Assembly (NCBI GenBank): GCA_030512295.1
Contig: JAULSR010000002.1
Coordinates: forward strand, 2,480,001-2,544,000
Origin: Bombardia bombarda
Lineage: Eukaryota > Ascomycota > Sordariomycetes > Sordariales > Lasiosphaeriaceae
Direction of reading: 5' to 3'
DNA length: 64,000 nucleotides
The position numbers and the translations under genes are program-made. Within the stretch, counting starts at the first letter, position 1. Every line of letters starts with the position of its first letter. The notes below the pieces were generated by a model, which worked only from the letters and a program-made list of their open reading frames with translations, searched no databases and had not been told where the DNA came from. Below, piece after piece: positions 47,717 to 58,828 of this stretch.

Positions 47717-48628
47717 TTAGATGATCCCAAGGAAGGTTGTTGATCGCCATTCCTGGATATACATCTGGCGGTTTTCGACGGTGTGAAAGAATTCTCTGGT
47801 GCGGTTGATCATCTCGTCAAAGTTGAGGTTCTCCTCCATTAGACGGTCGAAGTAGAACTGCTTGGCTTTATCCTTCAGCATAATCGAGTATGCTTTGTGG
47901 TATAGGTGGGGTGGAATGTCGGCTTTCCCGCAAAAGTCTTTGAAGATCTGGACCTTAAAGTCCAAAATATCGTAGAGTCCGCCTCCAAACTTCTCGTTAT
48001 CATTGCTATACATCTTGATGAGGTCTGTCAACATTCGCGGTGTTGTATTGGTTAGGTATTCGGATGTATCGAAAGGTTCGTCTTCGGTGATAGTCGTGCT
48101 CAACTGGGTCTTAACGGTATTGTTCGGGGTAAGAGCGACGGGGTTGTTCTTCTCCAACGGAGTAGGAGCAACGGTGTTGCTCTTGGTGATACCTTTGAGC
48201 TTGGAGGAGTGCGGGTTGCGGTATGACTGGAACTTGTCTTCTCTGCACTTGTAGTACCGCTCAACTTCTCCATCGGGCCACTCGGGTGCCTCCTCATTTT
48301 GAGCTATCGTGACGAGTTGTTGTGATATCATTCCTCTTTTGTTGAAGTAGATGCCGTGGTCGTTGAGGAAGTGTTTGAGGCTGGTACGGAGAGTCTTGTC
48401 GAGGGTTTTGAAGTGGTCTTCTGTCCAGTCGATGAAGTCAGATTGGAAGGCTTCAAATAAGACGTCGTCTCGCAGTTCCTCGTTATCGTAGATCTCGAAG
48501 CAGTCAACCAGGTAGGTGTTGAGTCTCTTTGCTGTAGCCTGGTCTTCGTCTGTCGGGTCGAAATCTTTACCTTCCCAGGTTGGGTCGGTGATGCTGATGA
48601 TGCGACTGTTCGTACGTAAGGTCGCCAT
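47717..48628 (-). pseudogene. Copia gag
   Basis: About 300 codons from ATG 48628, hydrophilic and helical, with copia gag-like FKDFCGKADIPPHLYHKAYS and LKDKAKQFYFDRL. TAA at 47717 breaks it; the same frame resumes (LSQCFEILVNKLQKIYKG) to further stops between 47405 and 47461. Confidence 0.8.
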
Positions 48629-49191
48629 CGTGATTGTCTTTGTCGAGGGATGTAGGTAGTTGAGTAGGGTCAAAGCCTTTCTTTCTAACTATTGAGTCTT
48701 TCGCGAGGTTGGTGCGGAGGGTTGTGGTCGCCTCCGTCGTGCGTGGTGGACGCAGATAGCCAAGTAGAGCGCAAGGCCTTTCTTTCGGCTATCCTTAAGG
48801 TCTTCGTCTCGGTTTTCCCGTGCGTTGAAGAGTCTCTCTCGCGCTCGTAGTCCTGCGTCGATTAGGCTTTCTGCATGTTTAGTGCCTTCTCGAATACAGT
48901 CCTTCGTGCCGCTTCCTGTCCAGCAATCGTGGGAACCACGATCACTGCCGCTGTCGGAATCCTTGCTGTTCTGCGGTTGGCCTGGTCGGTCAACCACTGA
49001 TCAGTGTTGGAATGACAAGGTCATTCGTACTAGTCACTATAATAACAGTAGAGAACGGGTTGGTTGGGGGTTGTTGTTGTTGTATTGATCTGCTTGTCTA
49101 TGTAAAAGGATCACGAACTACGGGGACAGGAAGTGGGTGGTGTTTGGAGGGGTTCCTGGGACACGTGACCAATCCCCACTGTTTTGCATCC

Positions 49192-49249
49192 TGTCGACCA
49201 ATCACAGCCGTCACAGCCTGTATGCCTCTGATTGATCGTAAATCCAACA
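49192..49249 (-). repeat. 5' LTR, 58 bp
   Basis: Same as the 3' LTR except one C/T change at its fourth base and an 8-bp deletion (TAAATCCG) near its inner end. Confidence 0.8.
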
Positions 49250-49254
49250 TTCGG
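49250..49254. repeat. Target-site duplication TTCGG (right)
   Basis: Matches 43772-43776 exactly. Confidence 0.85.
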
Positions 49255-49427
49255 CGAAAGAAGAGTGAAACGTAAGTAGGTAATAAAGATCTTAAAGATA
49301 TATAATAAAAAATAAATGTTTTATTTGAGATTATATATAACCGACCTATGAGGCAAACTTATACTTAGGTGTGAGCTTTATTTATATTATGAGAAAGGAA
49401 TGTAAAAAGAACAAAACATGAAGAAAG

Positions 49428-49432
49428 AAAAA
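49428..49432 (-). terminator. Pol III T-run terminator
   Basis: TTTTT on the - strand, five bases after the discriminator base of the tRNA. Confidence 0.7.
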
Positions 49433-49437
49433 GGATA

Positions 49438-49519
49438 CGACCCACGTGCGGCTCGAACGCACAATCTCCAGAGTATTTCGTTTCCGAAATCTGGCGCCTT
49501 ACCATTTGGCCAGCGGGCC
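49438..49519 (-). tRNA. tRNA-Arg(UCG) with 10-nt intron, inverted copy
   Basis: Identical to the tRNA at 40915-40996 over all 72 mature positions. The intron is AAACGAAATA and differs at two bases. Its CGAAA pairs perfectly with the TTTCG of the anticodon loop. It lies 183 bp from the copia target duplication. Confidence 0.9.
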
Positions 49520-50142
49520 TTAGAACTAGTGAACTATAACCACTGACTCTCCCAATTGTTGTTTTTGTTGTTGCCAAACACGCGCAGTTTCAATCCCCCC
49601 TTTATCCCCTTACAACTCTCACTCTTGTTGTCCTCTGGAAATGCATTCTTATCCAACATCAGACAACCCTGGTCAACTTTCTCGCAGGTTACCTCGATCA
49701 TTTAGTTATTTAACATCCCTTTAGACAAACTCTTGGTCCCCTTTCCATCCATATATCCCAATCCCAAAACCGGTGATAATATGCACATCTTGGCGACTCA
49801 CTCCACCATCCTTGATAACCAGCCTGTAGCATAATCTCTTCTGCCTGCCTACCTTACATAGCCTAGCATAACGTACAAGCAACCATGAGTAGATAATGGA
49901 ACCAATATTTATATCCCGACACTCAGTCTTACGACTCGCTGCCACAGCAAGGCAATCCAAACTGTAAGAGTCCTTCAGCAAAGTCGATACGTGATACAAT
50001 CTGTATGTCGCCAATCATGGGAGACGATTTTGCTCAGGAACGCCACATCAACACCCGAAAAACCACCTTCCTACCGTAAACACATTTGCTGACCTATCCT
50101 CATCATCACCCCATCTACCCAAAAACCCCTAGCAACCCATCC
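49520..50142. other. Intergenic between tRNA and DAM1 3' end
   Basis: No gene recognised; this is the right junction of the accessory block with the second GlcNAc arm. Confidence 0.5.
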
Positions 50143-51417
50143 TCAAACCCCAACAGCCCCAACCCACACCGTCCTCGGCACCTGATGCCGCTCCCTCTCC
50201 CTCTCCTCCCTCTCCTCCGGATTCGGCGTCAGCCTGCGCGCAGCAAAGCTCGGGTCCGGCAGCCGCGACGCCATCCGATCCGGCACCAGCTCAAAATCCG
50301 GCGACACCGACCTCACAGGGTACTCCGCGGCCGGCGTAGTCGGGCGCAGCAGCCGCGACGTGGTCGGCTGCGGCGACAGAATCGTAGGCGACTGCACCTC
50401 GTCGACCGTCACCACTGCCGGCGCTGCTGCCCTGTTCCCGCTCCCCGTCCGCACCGCAGACGGCAAAATCTGCTCAAACCCCTGCTCGCTCGCCACCTTC
50501 TCAATCGACTTGAAGTACTTGACCGTCTTGACCTGCAGCTCCAGCGTCGCGTCCTCATCGCACACAATCATCGGGTGCGGATGCAGCTGCAGGCTCGACA
50601 GCGTCCACATGTGGTTGACGCCCTGCTCGATGCAGCGCTGCAGCGCCAGCGCCTTCCTGGCCCCCAGGATGATGACGACGACCTCGCGGGCCTCGAGCAC
50701 GGTCTGCACGCCGACGGTCAGGGCCATCTTGGGCACCTGGGCGAGGTCGTTGTCGAAGAAGCGCGAGTTGGCGAGGATGGTGTCGTAGGCGAGGGTTTTG
50801 ATGCGGGTGCGCGAGGCGAGGCTGGAGCCGGGCTCGTTGAAGGCGATGTGGCCGTCCTCGCCGATGCCGGCGAGGAAGAGGTCGATGCCGCCGGACGCTT
50901 TGATCTTGGCCTCGTAGGCGACGCACTCGGCCTCGAGGTTGGGCGCGTTGCCGTTGAGGATGTGGACGTGGTTGGGGTGGATGTTGACGTGGGAGAAGAA
51001 ATGCTTGTACATGAAGGAGTGGTAGCTCTCGGGGTGGTCGCGGGGGATGCCGATGTACTCGTCCTGGGGGGGAAGGGGGGGGGGGGGGGTTAGCGGGAGG
51101 TTTGGTTGATGGCAGGGGTAGTTGGTTGTGATTCTTCTTACCATGTTGAAGGTGATGACATTCTCAAAGGAGATCTATAAGCCGTTATGTTGGAATCAGC
51201 TACCATGGCTAGCACGGTAACGGCCACCACGACATACCTCGCCGGCCTTGTATCTTTCAACAAGAATTCGGTAAACGCCGAGGGGGCTAGATCCGGTAGG
51301 GAGACCTAGCACAAACGGGTGTGCGGGAGTGGGAGCAAAGTTCTTGATCCGGTTGATGATGTAGTTGGCCACATAGGAGCTGGACGCCTCAGCGTCGTCC
51401 CGAATGATAAGCCTCAT
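50143..51417 (-). CDS. dam1: Glucosamine-6-phosphate deaminase/isomerase
   Basis: Exons complement(50143..51063, 51142..51174, 51238..51417) give 377 aa; exon 2 is only 33 nt. NagB family: converts GlcN-6-P to fructose-6-P and ammonia in the cytosol. Phosphate loop [11 protein letters not shown] (about 38-48), Asp72 in NMDEYIG, Asp141/His143/Glu148 in [11 protein letters not shown], numbering that coincides with the E. coli enzyme. Residues 1-265 are the catalytic fold. The last 100 residues are a Ser/Pro/Arg-rich extension seen in filamentous fungi and absent from bacterial NagB. Intron 2 contains a long poly-G/C run (51066-51089). Divergent from HXK3. Confidence 0.97.
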
Positions 51418-52736
51418 CTTGGATATGTTTGGTCAAGAGGGACAAGAGGCAAGTGGACGGTATGATAGATGATACGAGGAGACAAGAGATATGATCAGGT
51501 CTTTGAATTGTTTCTGCAAAGATCTACTGAGGACTTGAGACACGGGAAGAATCTGAGTTCGAGAGTCAAGGCAAGCTGTTGGGTCAATTAGACTTCTCAA
51601 AGTTTAACATTTGGCTGGACCGTGGAGCCTTGGGCAGCGCCATCGGCACAAGAATAAAAATGTCAGTCGTCACAGGCGCACATGGAAGCGTAACGGCAAC
51701 GCTGACTCCCTTAAACAGTGGCTTTGGACAGTGGGCCACCCGGCCGGCAGCAGAGCAAGCGGCGGTCGGAGGCTGCGGATAGCACCGGCCATGGCGGGAG
51801 CTGGTACCTGGAACCTGGGATTCTGGTGACGGGAAGCTAGAAACCTGGGATCTGGATCCTGGATCGTGTATCGTGGATCCTGATACACTAGGGCAGGACT
51901 GATGGAACGTTCTATGGTGTCTCAGTCAGCTAGGAAGTCCAGTGTACTGTGTACCACTCAGGTCTGCATGTAGCTAGGGGAGCAGGCTTCCACGCCTATC
52001 GCCGGCGTGGACATGATAGGCGCTTGTCTTTGGTCTTATCACGTTGTGTGGGTGGCCAAGATCTTCGTTCTGCTTCTGTCACAGAAGCAGTGGTCCAACA
52101 GACAGGGCACGAGGCAGCATTGCTGGCATCTGTGGTCTGATGAGGCAGGATACGGCAGGATATGGCAGATGGCGGATTGCAGATGGCAGCAGCTGCCAGT
52201 TTTGGAAGTAAGAAGACATGTATTGATATTGTATTCTCGAGGGGTGTGACCTTGTGACCTGTCATGCTTGTCTGCAAGGCAGATCAATCATCAACATAGG
52301 GAGCAGATGAGGCTGAAAAAGAGAGAGCCGCATATGTGACTGAGTATGCAGAGTCGCAATTGCAATATCTCAGAACCTTCAATACCATGCAATCGAATTG
52401 TATCAAAAGTCGGGAGCTGGGAGCTGGTTGTTTGCTTGCCGTCGCCGCCAACCTGGAACTGACGATGGTGGATGATGAGAGGTGGAGGTGGAGAAAGCTC
52501 AGCAGAGCCGAACTACGCCAACTGAGCTAGCGAAATCAAGCTTTCCATGGTCTGTGCACCGTGAATTGTTAGCGCGGTGGATTGGATCCAATTCTCCCCG
52601 TTCCACCACCTCCATGCTCTCTCCATGCTCTCCACCTTTTGGCCTGATAAACTTCCATGTCAATTCCATCACGGTGCAGTGGTGCAGCAGCCACCAAACC
52701 AAGGCAACGTTACGTCCCCATGCATCGGCGCCCCAA

Positions 52737-52806
52737 CCCGCACTACGCACTACGCACTGCGCACCACGCACCACGCACCACGCACCACGCACCACGCACC
52801 ACGCAC
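52737..52806. repeat. 7-bp tandem array (GCACCAC), about ten copies
   Basis: Left units read GCACTAC, right units GCACCAC; nearly perfect periodicity. Confidence 0.9.
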
Positions 52807-52891
52807 AGACAATGGATGGACCCGACCGACGAGGGAGGGAGCAATGGGAGCAGTGAATAGCATCCATCCCACGCAACCTTGGCCGCGGGGT

Positions 52892-52923
52892 GCCTTGCAT
52901 TTTGCATTTTGCATTTCGCATTC
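52892..52923. repeat. 8-bp tandem array (ttttgcat), about four copies
   Basis: Units ttgcattt with one ttcgcatt variant at the right end. Confidence 0.85.
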
Positions 52924-53957
52924 TTCCTCCCCTCTTTGCCGTTCCGCCGACCACCTAACTTAGACCTTCCATCTCTCTCCTTGTTACACGCCCGCTTCTG
53001 CCCTGCTATTGGCCGCCGAGTGTCGTCGTCGCAATATTGCAATATCGCAACATAATCACCATCCCCCATTGCCTGTTGTCGCGTCTTGTTGTTCCACGGG
53101 CTTGGCGGGTGTTTTACGGATGAGAGCGCTCCTCTTGTTGTGGTAGCAATTGGTCGCCCTCCAGCCGGAGGCTCACCGTCGCCTCATCGGTTCCGTCTCT
53201 TTCGCCCTCACCCTCGTCTTCTAGGTATCCAGCCGGGTCATTGCGAACTGGCGATCACTCACTGCGCATTTCACTCTCTCCACTATTCGCCCCGTCACCC
53301 CGTCCTCCGTCTCCCGTATTGTTCTATGGGCCTCCTTACAAAGTAACCTGCGCGAGCTGCACCGGCGCTAGGTACCTTGATCTCCTCCGAACCCCCCTCT
53401 ATGTTTTGTTGCCCCCCCTTCCCATTGCATACAGCCAACACTCACTCACACACTATTGCCTGGCCTCCTTACACAAAACATCCAGGACCGGACTGCTACC
53501 GACCGTATACGACGGGAACCTTAAGTCATCTATCCTGCCGCCGTAGCCCCAGAGGCCAAACTGCCACACCGGCAGGTTTCATTTCTCCCGTGCCAGCCTT
53601 TTTCGACGACCTATAGTGTCTATCTGTCGTCGTGCCTACCTAGGTACCTTAGTCTCCATCCCTCCTTGTCTACCTGCCTTACCTAGAGGTACCTGGGTAC
53701 CTTAGTCAAGTGAGTCCAGCCCGCCAGGCCAGACCAGACCACGCCGTGTTGTCTTGTCCCTGTGTCGTTCCTGCCACTCATTCATCCTCCGCTTGGCTCC
53801 TTCGTGGCAACATGGCGTAGCAGGTACCTCGAGCCAAGCCAGATCAAACCGTCTCTGTAATGCCCCCTTGTGTTCCCTCAAAACTTAATCTCCGCCTCCC
53901 GTACTAGATGAGTTAAAAAGGGCTGCCTATCTTGTCTCGCCGTGGGTCTTGAATGTC

Positions 53958-55743
53958 ATGCGGTTGCTCACCTCTGCAATGACGTCGCTACGGGAGGCTG
54001 TCGTTGCTGCCATCAAGTCGCTTCTTCGAGGCAGGTCCCTGATCCAGGCCATCCTCGCCTTCTGGATCAGCCCAAACACCTTAAAGAGCCAAGATGTGGA
54101 GCCGAGAAAGCTGCTCAAGAAAAACATCGACGACTTCCTCAAGGAGGCCGAGACCCTTCTGATAGGACCCATACACGGCGGCGGACTGAGGAGGTTCTCA
54201 GAGAGGCTAAAACACCAATTCCGCGAGGGCTTGCTGTCGAACCCGGCATGCATGCTCCCATCTTACAACAGCCAGCTGCCCAGCGGTCACGAACGCGGCC
54301 AATATCTTGCTCTCGATGTGGGCGGGTCGACGTTGCGCGTCGCACTGGTGGAGCTAAGGGGCCGTGGGGTCCAGGGGGATGAGAGCGTTATTGTGCAGAT
54401 GGACTCGTTCAAAATCGACAACAGCATCAGGAGTCTCCGCGGTAATGCCTTCTTCGCATGGATGGCTGAGAGGATCATCCAGACTGTTTCCAAGGGCAGC
54501 AAGCAAGGCCAACATGCCCATCAACCCTTACTCATGGGACTAGCCTGGAGCTTTCCTATCCAGTACGTCTCTTATGGAAAACATCACCGCAAACCTCTCT
54601 CTTACGGCCATGGACTGACCAAGCAGACAAACATCGGTGAAAGGTGGAAAACTGTGTGGTATGGGCAAGGGATTCTTGGCAGCGGACGGTCTCCTCGGTC
54701 AGGATCTTGGAGACATCATCAAGCTTGCCTGCAAGCAAAAAGGGCTGCATGTTGAACTATCTGCCATTGTCAACGACTCGGGCGCCGCACTGCTGTCCGA
54801 AGCATACATCAGCTCGTCCACGCGGTTCGGCTTGATACTGGGCACAGGAGTCAACATCGCCGTCCACCTCCCCGTCACAACAATTGGCCAGTCAAAGTAC
54901 GGAGATAGGCCCGACACATGGTACGAGAAAGCAAGCCACGTCATCGTCAACACCGAGCTCGGCATGTTTGGAAAGGATATCCTGCCGCTGACGAGGTGGG
55001 ACAAGCTGTTGTCGGCAGCGCACCCTCGGCCGGACTTCCAGCCTCTGGAGCATCTGGTCAGCGGATACTACCTAGGGGAGGTCTGCCGCTTGGTTCTGGT
55101 CGAGGCCATTGGCTCAACTGGGATTTTCGGGGGTGTGGTCCCGCCGTCGCTGCTGGTACCGTATTCCCTCGATACAGAGACTCTTTCGATAATCGAAGCG
55201 TAAGTACCCTCATCAACTACCTTAATTCTACTCTAGGACCAATCACTAATCCTTCTCATATACAGAGACTCCAGTCCATCATTCGACGCCGGCCGCCAAA
55301 TATTCGCCTCTCGGCATCCCTCGCCCGACAACACCAGCCCAAGCACCGTCGACATCGCCGTACTGAGAAACCTCTCCTCTTACATCTCCCGCCGTTCTGC
55401 CTCCATCGTGGCCGCATCCCTCTTTGCCCTGTGGGAACTCAAGGCAGAAGCCGAGGCCGGGTTCCTCCGTGGTCTTGGTCCGGGGTCGGCAGCCGAGTCG
55501 TCGCCGTTTGCCGCCGAGACAGAGACGGAAATCAACATCTCGCAGACCATGGTGGCGTTCAATGGCTCCGTCATTGAGAACTACCCCGGGTACAGGAAAA
55601 ACCTCCAGGCATATGTCGATGCTCTGGTGGATGATGTTGCTGGCGGTGAGGCTGCTACTACGACGTCGATAGACTTGGTCGCTGCTAGGGAGAGCTCCTT
55701 GCTCGGCGCGGCTGTTGCGCTGGCGAGTTTGGAGGGGGTCTAG
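53958..55743 (+). CDS. hxk3: GlcNAc kinase, hexokinase family
   Basis: Exons 53958..54562, 54627..55199, 55266..55743 give 551 aa. Hexokinase fold: phosphate-1 loop LALDVGGSTLR (117-127); FPIQQTSVKGGKLCGMGKGF in place of the usual glucose-binding SFP..Q/TKGF; phosphate-2 AIVNDSGAALL; adenosine loop ILGTGVNIAV; NTELGMFGKD. The sugar-contact changes (KGGKLCGMGKGF, NTELG for NxEWG) fit the HXK3/NAG5 GlcNAc-kinase branch rather than glucose kinases. It makes GlcNAc-6-P, the DAC1 substrate. An N-terminal hydrophobic helix (IQAILAFWI) may anchor it to a membrane. Start at 53958 or at the next ATG 53979. Convergent with RON1. Confidence 0.92.
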
Positions 55744-56737
55744 ATAGATTACCTACCTGGCCCTTTTCTGTTACTCGCGCTCGATCTCCATCTGTCTCGC
55801 TAGATGAGACAGGGAGGATGGTCCAGTTTCGAAAACGGGCGGCATTTATGACACAGTGTCTGCATGGTGTGGAAGCTTCTTCAGATGGGAGGAAGACAGA
55901 AGGAAAGAGAGGAAGTTTATTGGCTTGTATATATGAGTGAAACATTCTACATAACGACAACTCTTTTTTCATCAGAATCATATACTTACTTTTGCCCATT
56001 ATTTGAGCTGCCAGATGTTATTAGCGGTATCGTGATGCAGTCAGTCACTTACACAAAAAGGAAACTGGGCGTTTGAGCACTACGGAGTATTCACCATCCG
56101 CATAAGACAGCAAGGCGATAACAACAACAGACTTAACAAAAAATTTTGATGTCTCAGATTGATTGACTAACTTACGAGCTAGGTTACTAGGCAGGTAGGT
56201 GGGTGTTCAAATGTTCACTGGTACGTTACATGCGTTCTGTTTTGGGTAGATATATATAGGTAGACATATTGTGGTGTACGTGTGTGTCTGCGTCTGGTCT
56301 GTGCATAACGCGCGAGTCATAAGAAAGGAATGGAACTTTGTTAAAGTTGAGAGGATAGTATACATAAACCGATGACTGTTGCTTCATTTTCTTTCATTCC
56401 GACACTTAATGGTAGAGGGATATTCGTATGTATGGATTGACGGATGGTATCAACGGAAAACGAGACATTGAAAAACGACACCAAATAAAAAAACTGTTTA
56501 ACACAAAACCCCCAAATAAACAGAAGGAAAAGACATGAGAAAATAAAAAGAAAAGGACTGATTGGAGTCCAATACAATATCATATCATGCGTTGCTCACA
56601 GCCAACGTCCCTGTTATTTTGCGTCCCTTTCCCCAAACAGAGCGTCGTGTCGGATGCTATGATAGATCATAGTTTACTTGTTTGTCCTCCCCAAATCAAG
56701 AACAGGTTATTTCGCATAATAGCACAAATAAGCTCTA
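55744..56737. other. Convergent HXK3/RON1 3' flanks
   Basis: Two 3' UTRs; AT-rich. No gene recognised. Confidence 0.5.
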
Positions 56738-57394
56738 TCATTCGGCCGCAAAATACCGCTTCGTCTTGCTCTTCGTTTGCTGTGCCTTGACCTCGGGTGG
56801 AACAATAGTGTGGTGCACGACATGCGGACGGTAGATGGCGTCCACCGGGGGCATCCTATACAAAAGGTAAGCACTTTAATTCGCAGTAAAAAGGGGTACA
56901 CATACATAAAAAAAAACTCACCAATCATCTAAACTAAGTGGAAAATACTCATAAAGCATATCAGCCGTCTCCAGCGGACTGCTACCACTCTGCTGCTGGT
57001 GATGCTGGTTCTGGATCTGGCTGATCCCGCTCGCTCCTCCCGCTACCATGGACTTGGGGAACTGCGGGCTCTGCAAGCCGTCGCCGCCGCCGCCCGAGCC
57101 AACAGACCTATTATTGGGACTGCGCTCGTCTTCAGACAGAGACAGGCTGATGGGTAGCATCGGGTTGCGCTGCTGGGCAATGTTGCCCATGACTTTGGAT
57201 GATGATGACGAAGACGAGGGCGCTAGTCCGCCGGCGAATATGTTACCGCTGCTTCCGCCGCGAGAGCCGTTGCTGTCTGATGATCCCCATGCCGGGACGG
57301 GTGGCCGCGAGAGGTTCGGTGACACGGCCATCTTTTTGCTTGGGTGGTTGTTTGGTGATGAGGAGAATGGTTGGGGTGTTGACCAGTCGGGGGT

Positions 57395-57433
<39 letters not shown>

Positions 57434-58828
57434 CTCCTGCTGCTGCTGCTGGTGATGCTGTCAGATGGCGTTGCTGATATGGCAGACATACCTCTTGTTT
57501 TCATTTCCTAACAATAGAGATAGGGGAAGTAAGTAAGCTGCAAGACTGGCAGTCATGACATACCTGTATATTACCTAGCGAGTGATAACGCTGAAGGTTT
57601 TGAGTAAGATCCGATCTTTCTTGCCGTAGCTGAGGCTGCTGCGGTTGTTGCGATTGTTGTTGTAGCTGCTGCTGCCCCTGCTTCGCGCCATTCCCGCCAC
57701 TCGACGAAGATAGCACCGAAGCACCCTCTGTACTCCTCCGTTCGAGCTTCTTGTCCCCACCAGTCAGGGGCACATCCTTCCGACTATCAAAGTTCCTTGG
57801 GCTACGGCCGCGCACAATAACAGGGCCCGACTGGATCTCAGCAATCTTGATCTCCTCGCCCGTTTTGGTCCTGGCCAGCAAGTTGATCTGCACAACATAG
57901 TGCTGCTGCAGGCCCTTGCGGCGGCCATTATTCGCCGTGGCATGCTTGAACTGCAGACGCTTCCACGAGACGGGCACCGACAGCCTGTTGCCGTCCAGCT
58001 CCTGGCCGGAGCTCAGGTCAAGCGGCATGTTGGGCGGGGCGCTGGCCACCTTTGTCTCCTCGGTCGCGCCGCCGCCCAGCGCCGGGTTGCTGCTCTTCCA
58101 GGGAATCGAGATGATCTCGGTCGGCTTGCCCTCGATGCTCTCGATGGCGGTAATGGAGGCGACGAGGTCGGCAACGGGCAGCTGGCGCCCCTGGTCGTTG
58201 ACGCAGTGGGCGACGTGGCGCGGCAGGGTGATCTGGCCCGAGCACTGCCAGAGGTTGCGACGGTAGCACGTCAGCTCCAGCGGACGGCCCGTGTTCTCAC
58301 CGCCAAAGACATCCTCAGCGACGAAGAACATGCCGTATAGCTCGGCCGTCATATTTGGTTCGGCAAACTGGCCCGTCTCGTCTACGAGGGTGGCCTTGCC
58401 GGGGATAGGGGCGCCGAAGCCCAGCAGCTTGTTGTCCAGCTCTTGCGGCGACGACGTCTCGCCGTTGAAGGCGTCGGCATCGACGACAGTGCCTGGGGCA
58501 TCGTATGGCCGCACCGGGTTGAAAAAGGGGTCGTCGAAGGTGGTGCTGAATGTCTCGAAGTCGTAGGCCGTGGGCGTGAATGAGAGCGCGGGCAGGCCCC
58601 CGTTGACGCTGTCGCTGGCGGTCGAGAACAAAGAATTGTTAGCTTCCCTACTACATAGTCGTAACATAGGGGAGTTCATATGGGTACCCACAGAAGCGAC
58701 TCATCAAAGCCGAGGTCGTGGTCAAAGGCATCCAGGCCCACCATGGACTGTCCACCCCCTCCTGCTCCTCCTCCACCAGCACCATTCAGCCCGAGGCCAT
58801 CAGCGCCCGCGGAATTGAAACTGGTCAT
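56738..58828 (-). CDS. ron1: NDT80/PhoG-fold transcription factor, RON1-like
   Basis: Exons complement(56738..56855, 56922..57457, 57564..58647, 58692..58828) give 624 aa. Residues about 145-335 are the NDT80 DNA-binding fold: MTAELYGMFFVAEDVFGG, LTCYRRNLWQCSGQI, SWKRLQFKHATANNGRR, HYVVQINLLA, and IQSGPVIVRGRSPRNF. Poly-Q and Ser-rich segments follow (Q run at 57380-57455), then a short conserved C-terminus (WMPPVDAIYRPHVVHHTIV) that is typical of the fungal XprG/VIB-1/RON1 group. RON1 (Trichoderma) and Rep1 (Candida) switch on GlcNAc catabolic genes. Exon 1 donor is placed at GTGGGT so that frame is kept. An upstream in-frame ATG at 58891 exists. Linkage to DAM1/HXK3 supports RON1 over the paralogues. 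Confidence 0.92.

Larger units (their letters stand above)
43777..49249 (-). mobile_element. Ty1/copia LTR retrotransposon, 5473 bp, decayed, very short LTRs
   Basis: Order on the - strand: 5' LTR (49192-49249), gag, CCHC zinc knuckle, protease, integrase, reverse transcriptase-RNase H, purine-rich tract (43848-43862), 3' LTR (43777-43842). Integrase before RT defines copia. A perfect 5-bp target duplication TTCGG flanks it (43772-43776 and 49250-49254), which fixes both ends. Ten in-frame stops interrupt gag-pol. The RT part (549 codons) is still open, so decay is moderate. Confidence 0.92.
51418..53957. promoter_or_regulatory. Divergent DAM1/HXK3 promoter region, 2.5 kb
   Basis: An unusually long divergent spacer. 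Contains palindromic gatcc/tggatc repeats (51850-51890), a 7-bp tandem array (52737-52806), an 8-bp tttgcatt array (52892-52923) and several taggtacc boxes near 53640-53830. ORFs here are not convincing. Long leaders or several regulator sites are likely, by inference. Confidence 0.5.

Noticed and set aside
50086..51093. 335-codon + strand ORF opposite DAM1
   Set aside because: Antisense shadow, Arg/Val-rich; the DAM1 frame has the catalytic residues.
52737..52806. GCACCAC array as a CRISPR-like array
   Set aside because: Seven-bp units with no spacers in a eukaryotic genome; a plain tandem repeat.
53086..53616. Several ORFs in the HXK3 upstream region
   Set aside because: Short, low-complexity and overlapping in different frames; no domain or splice chain.
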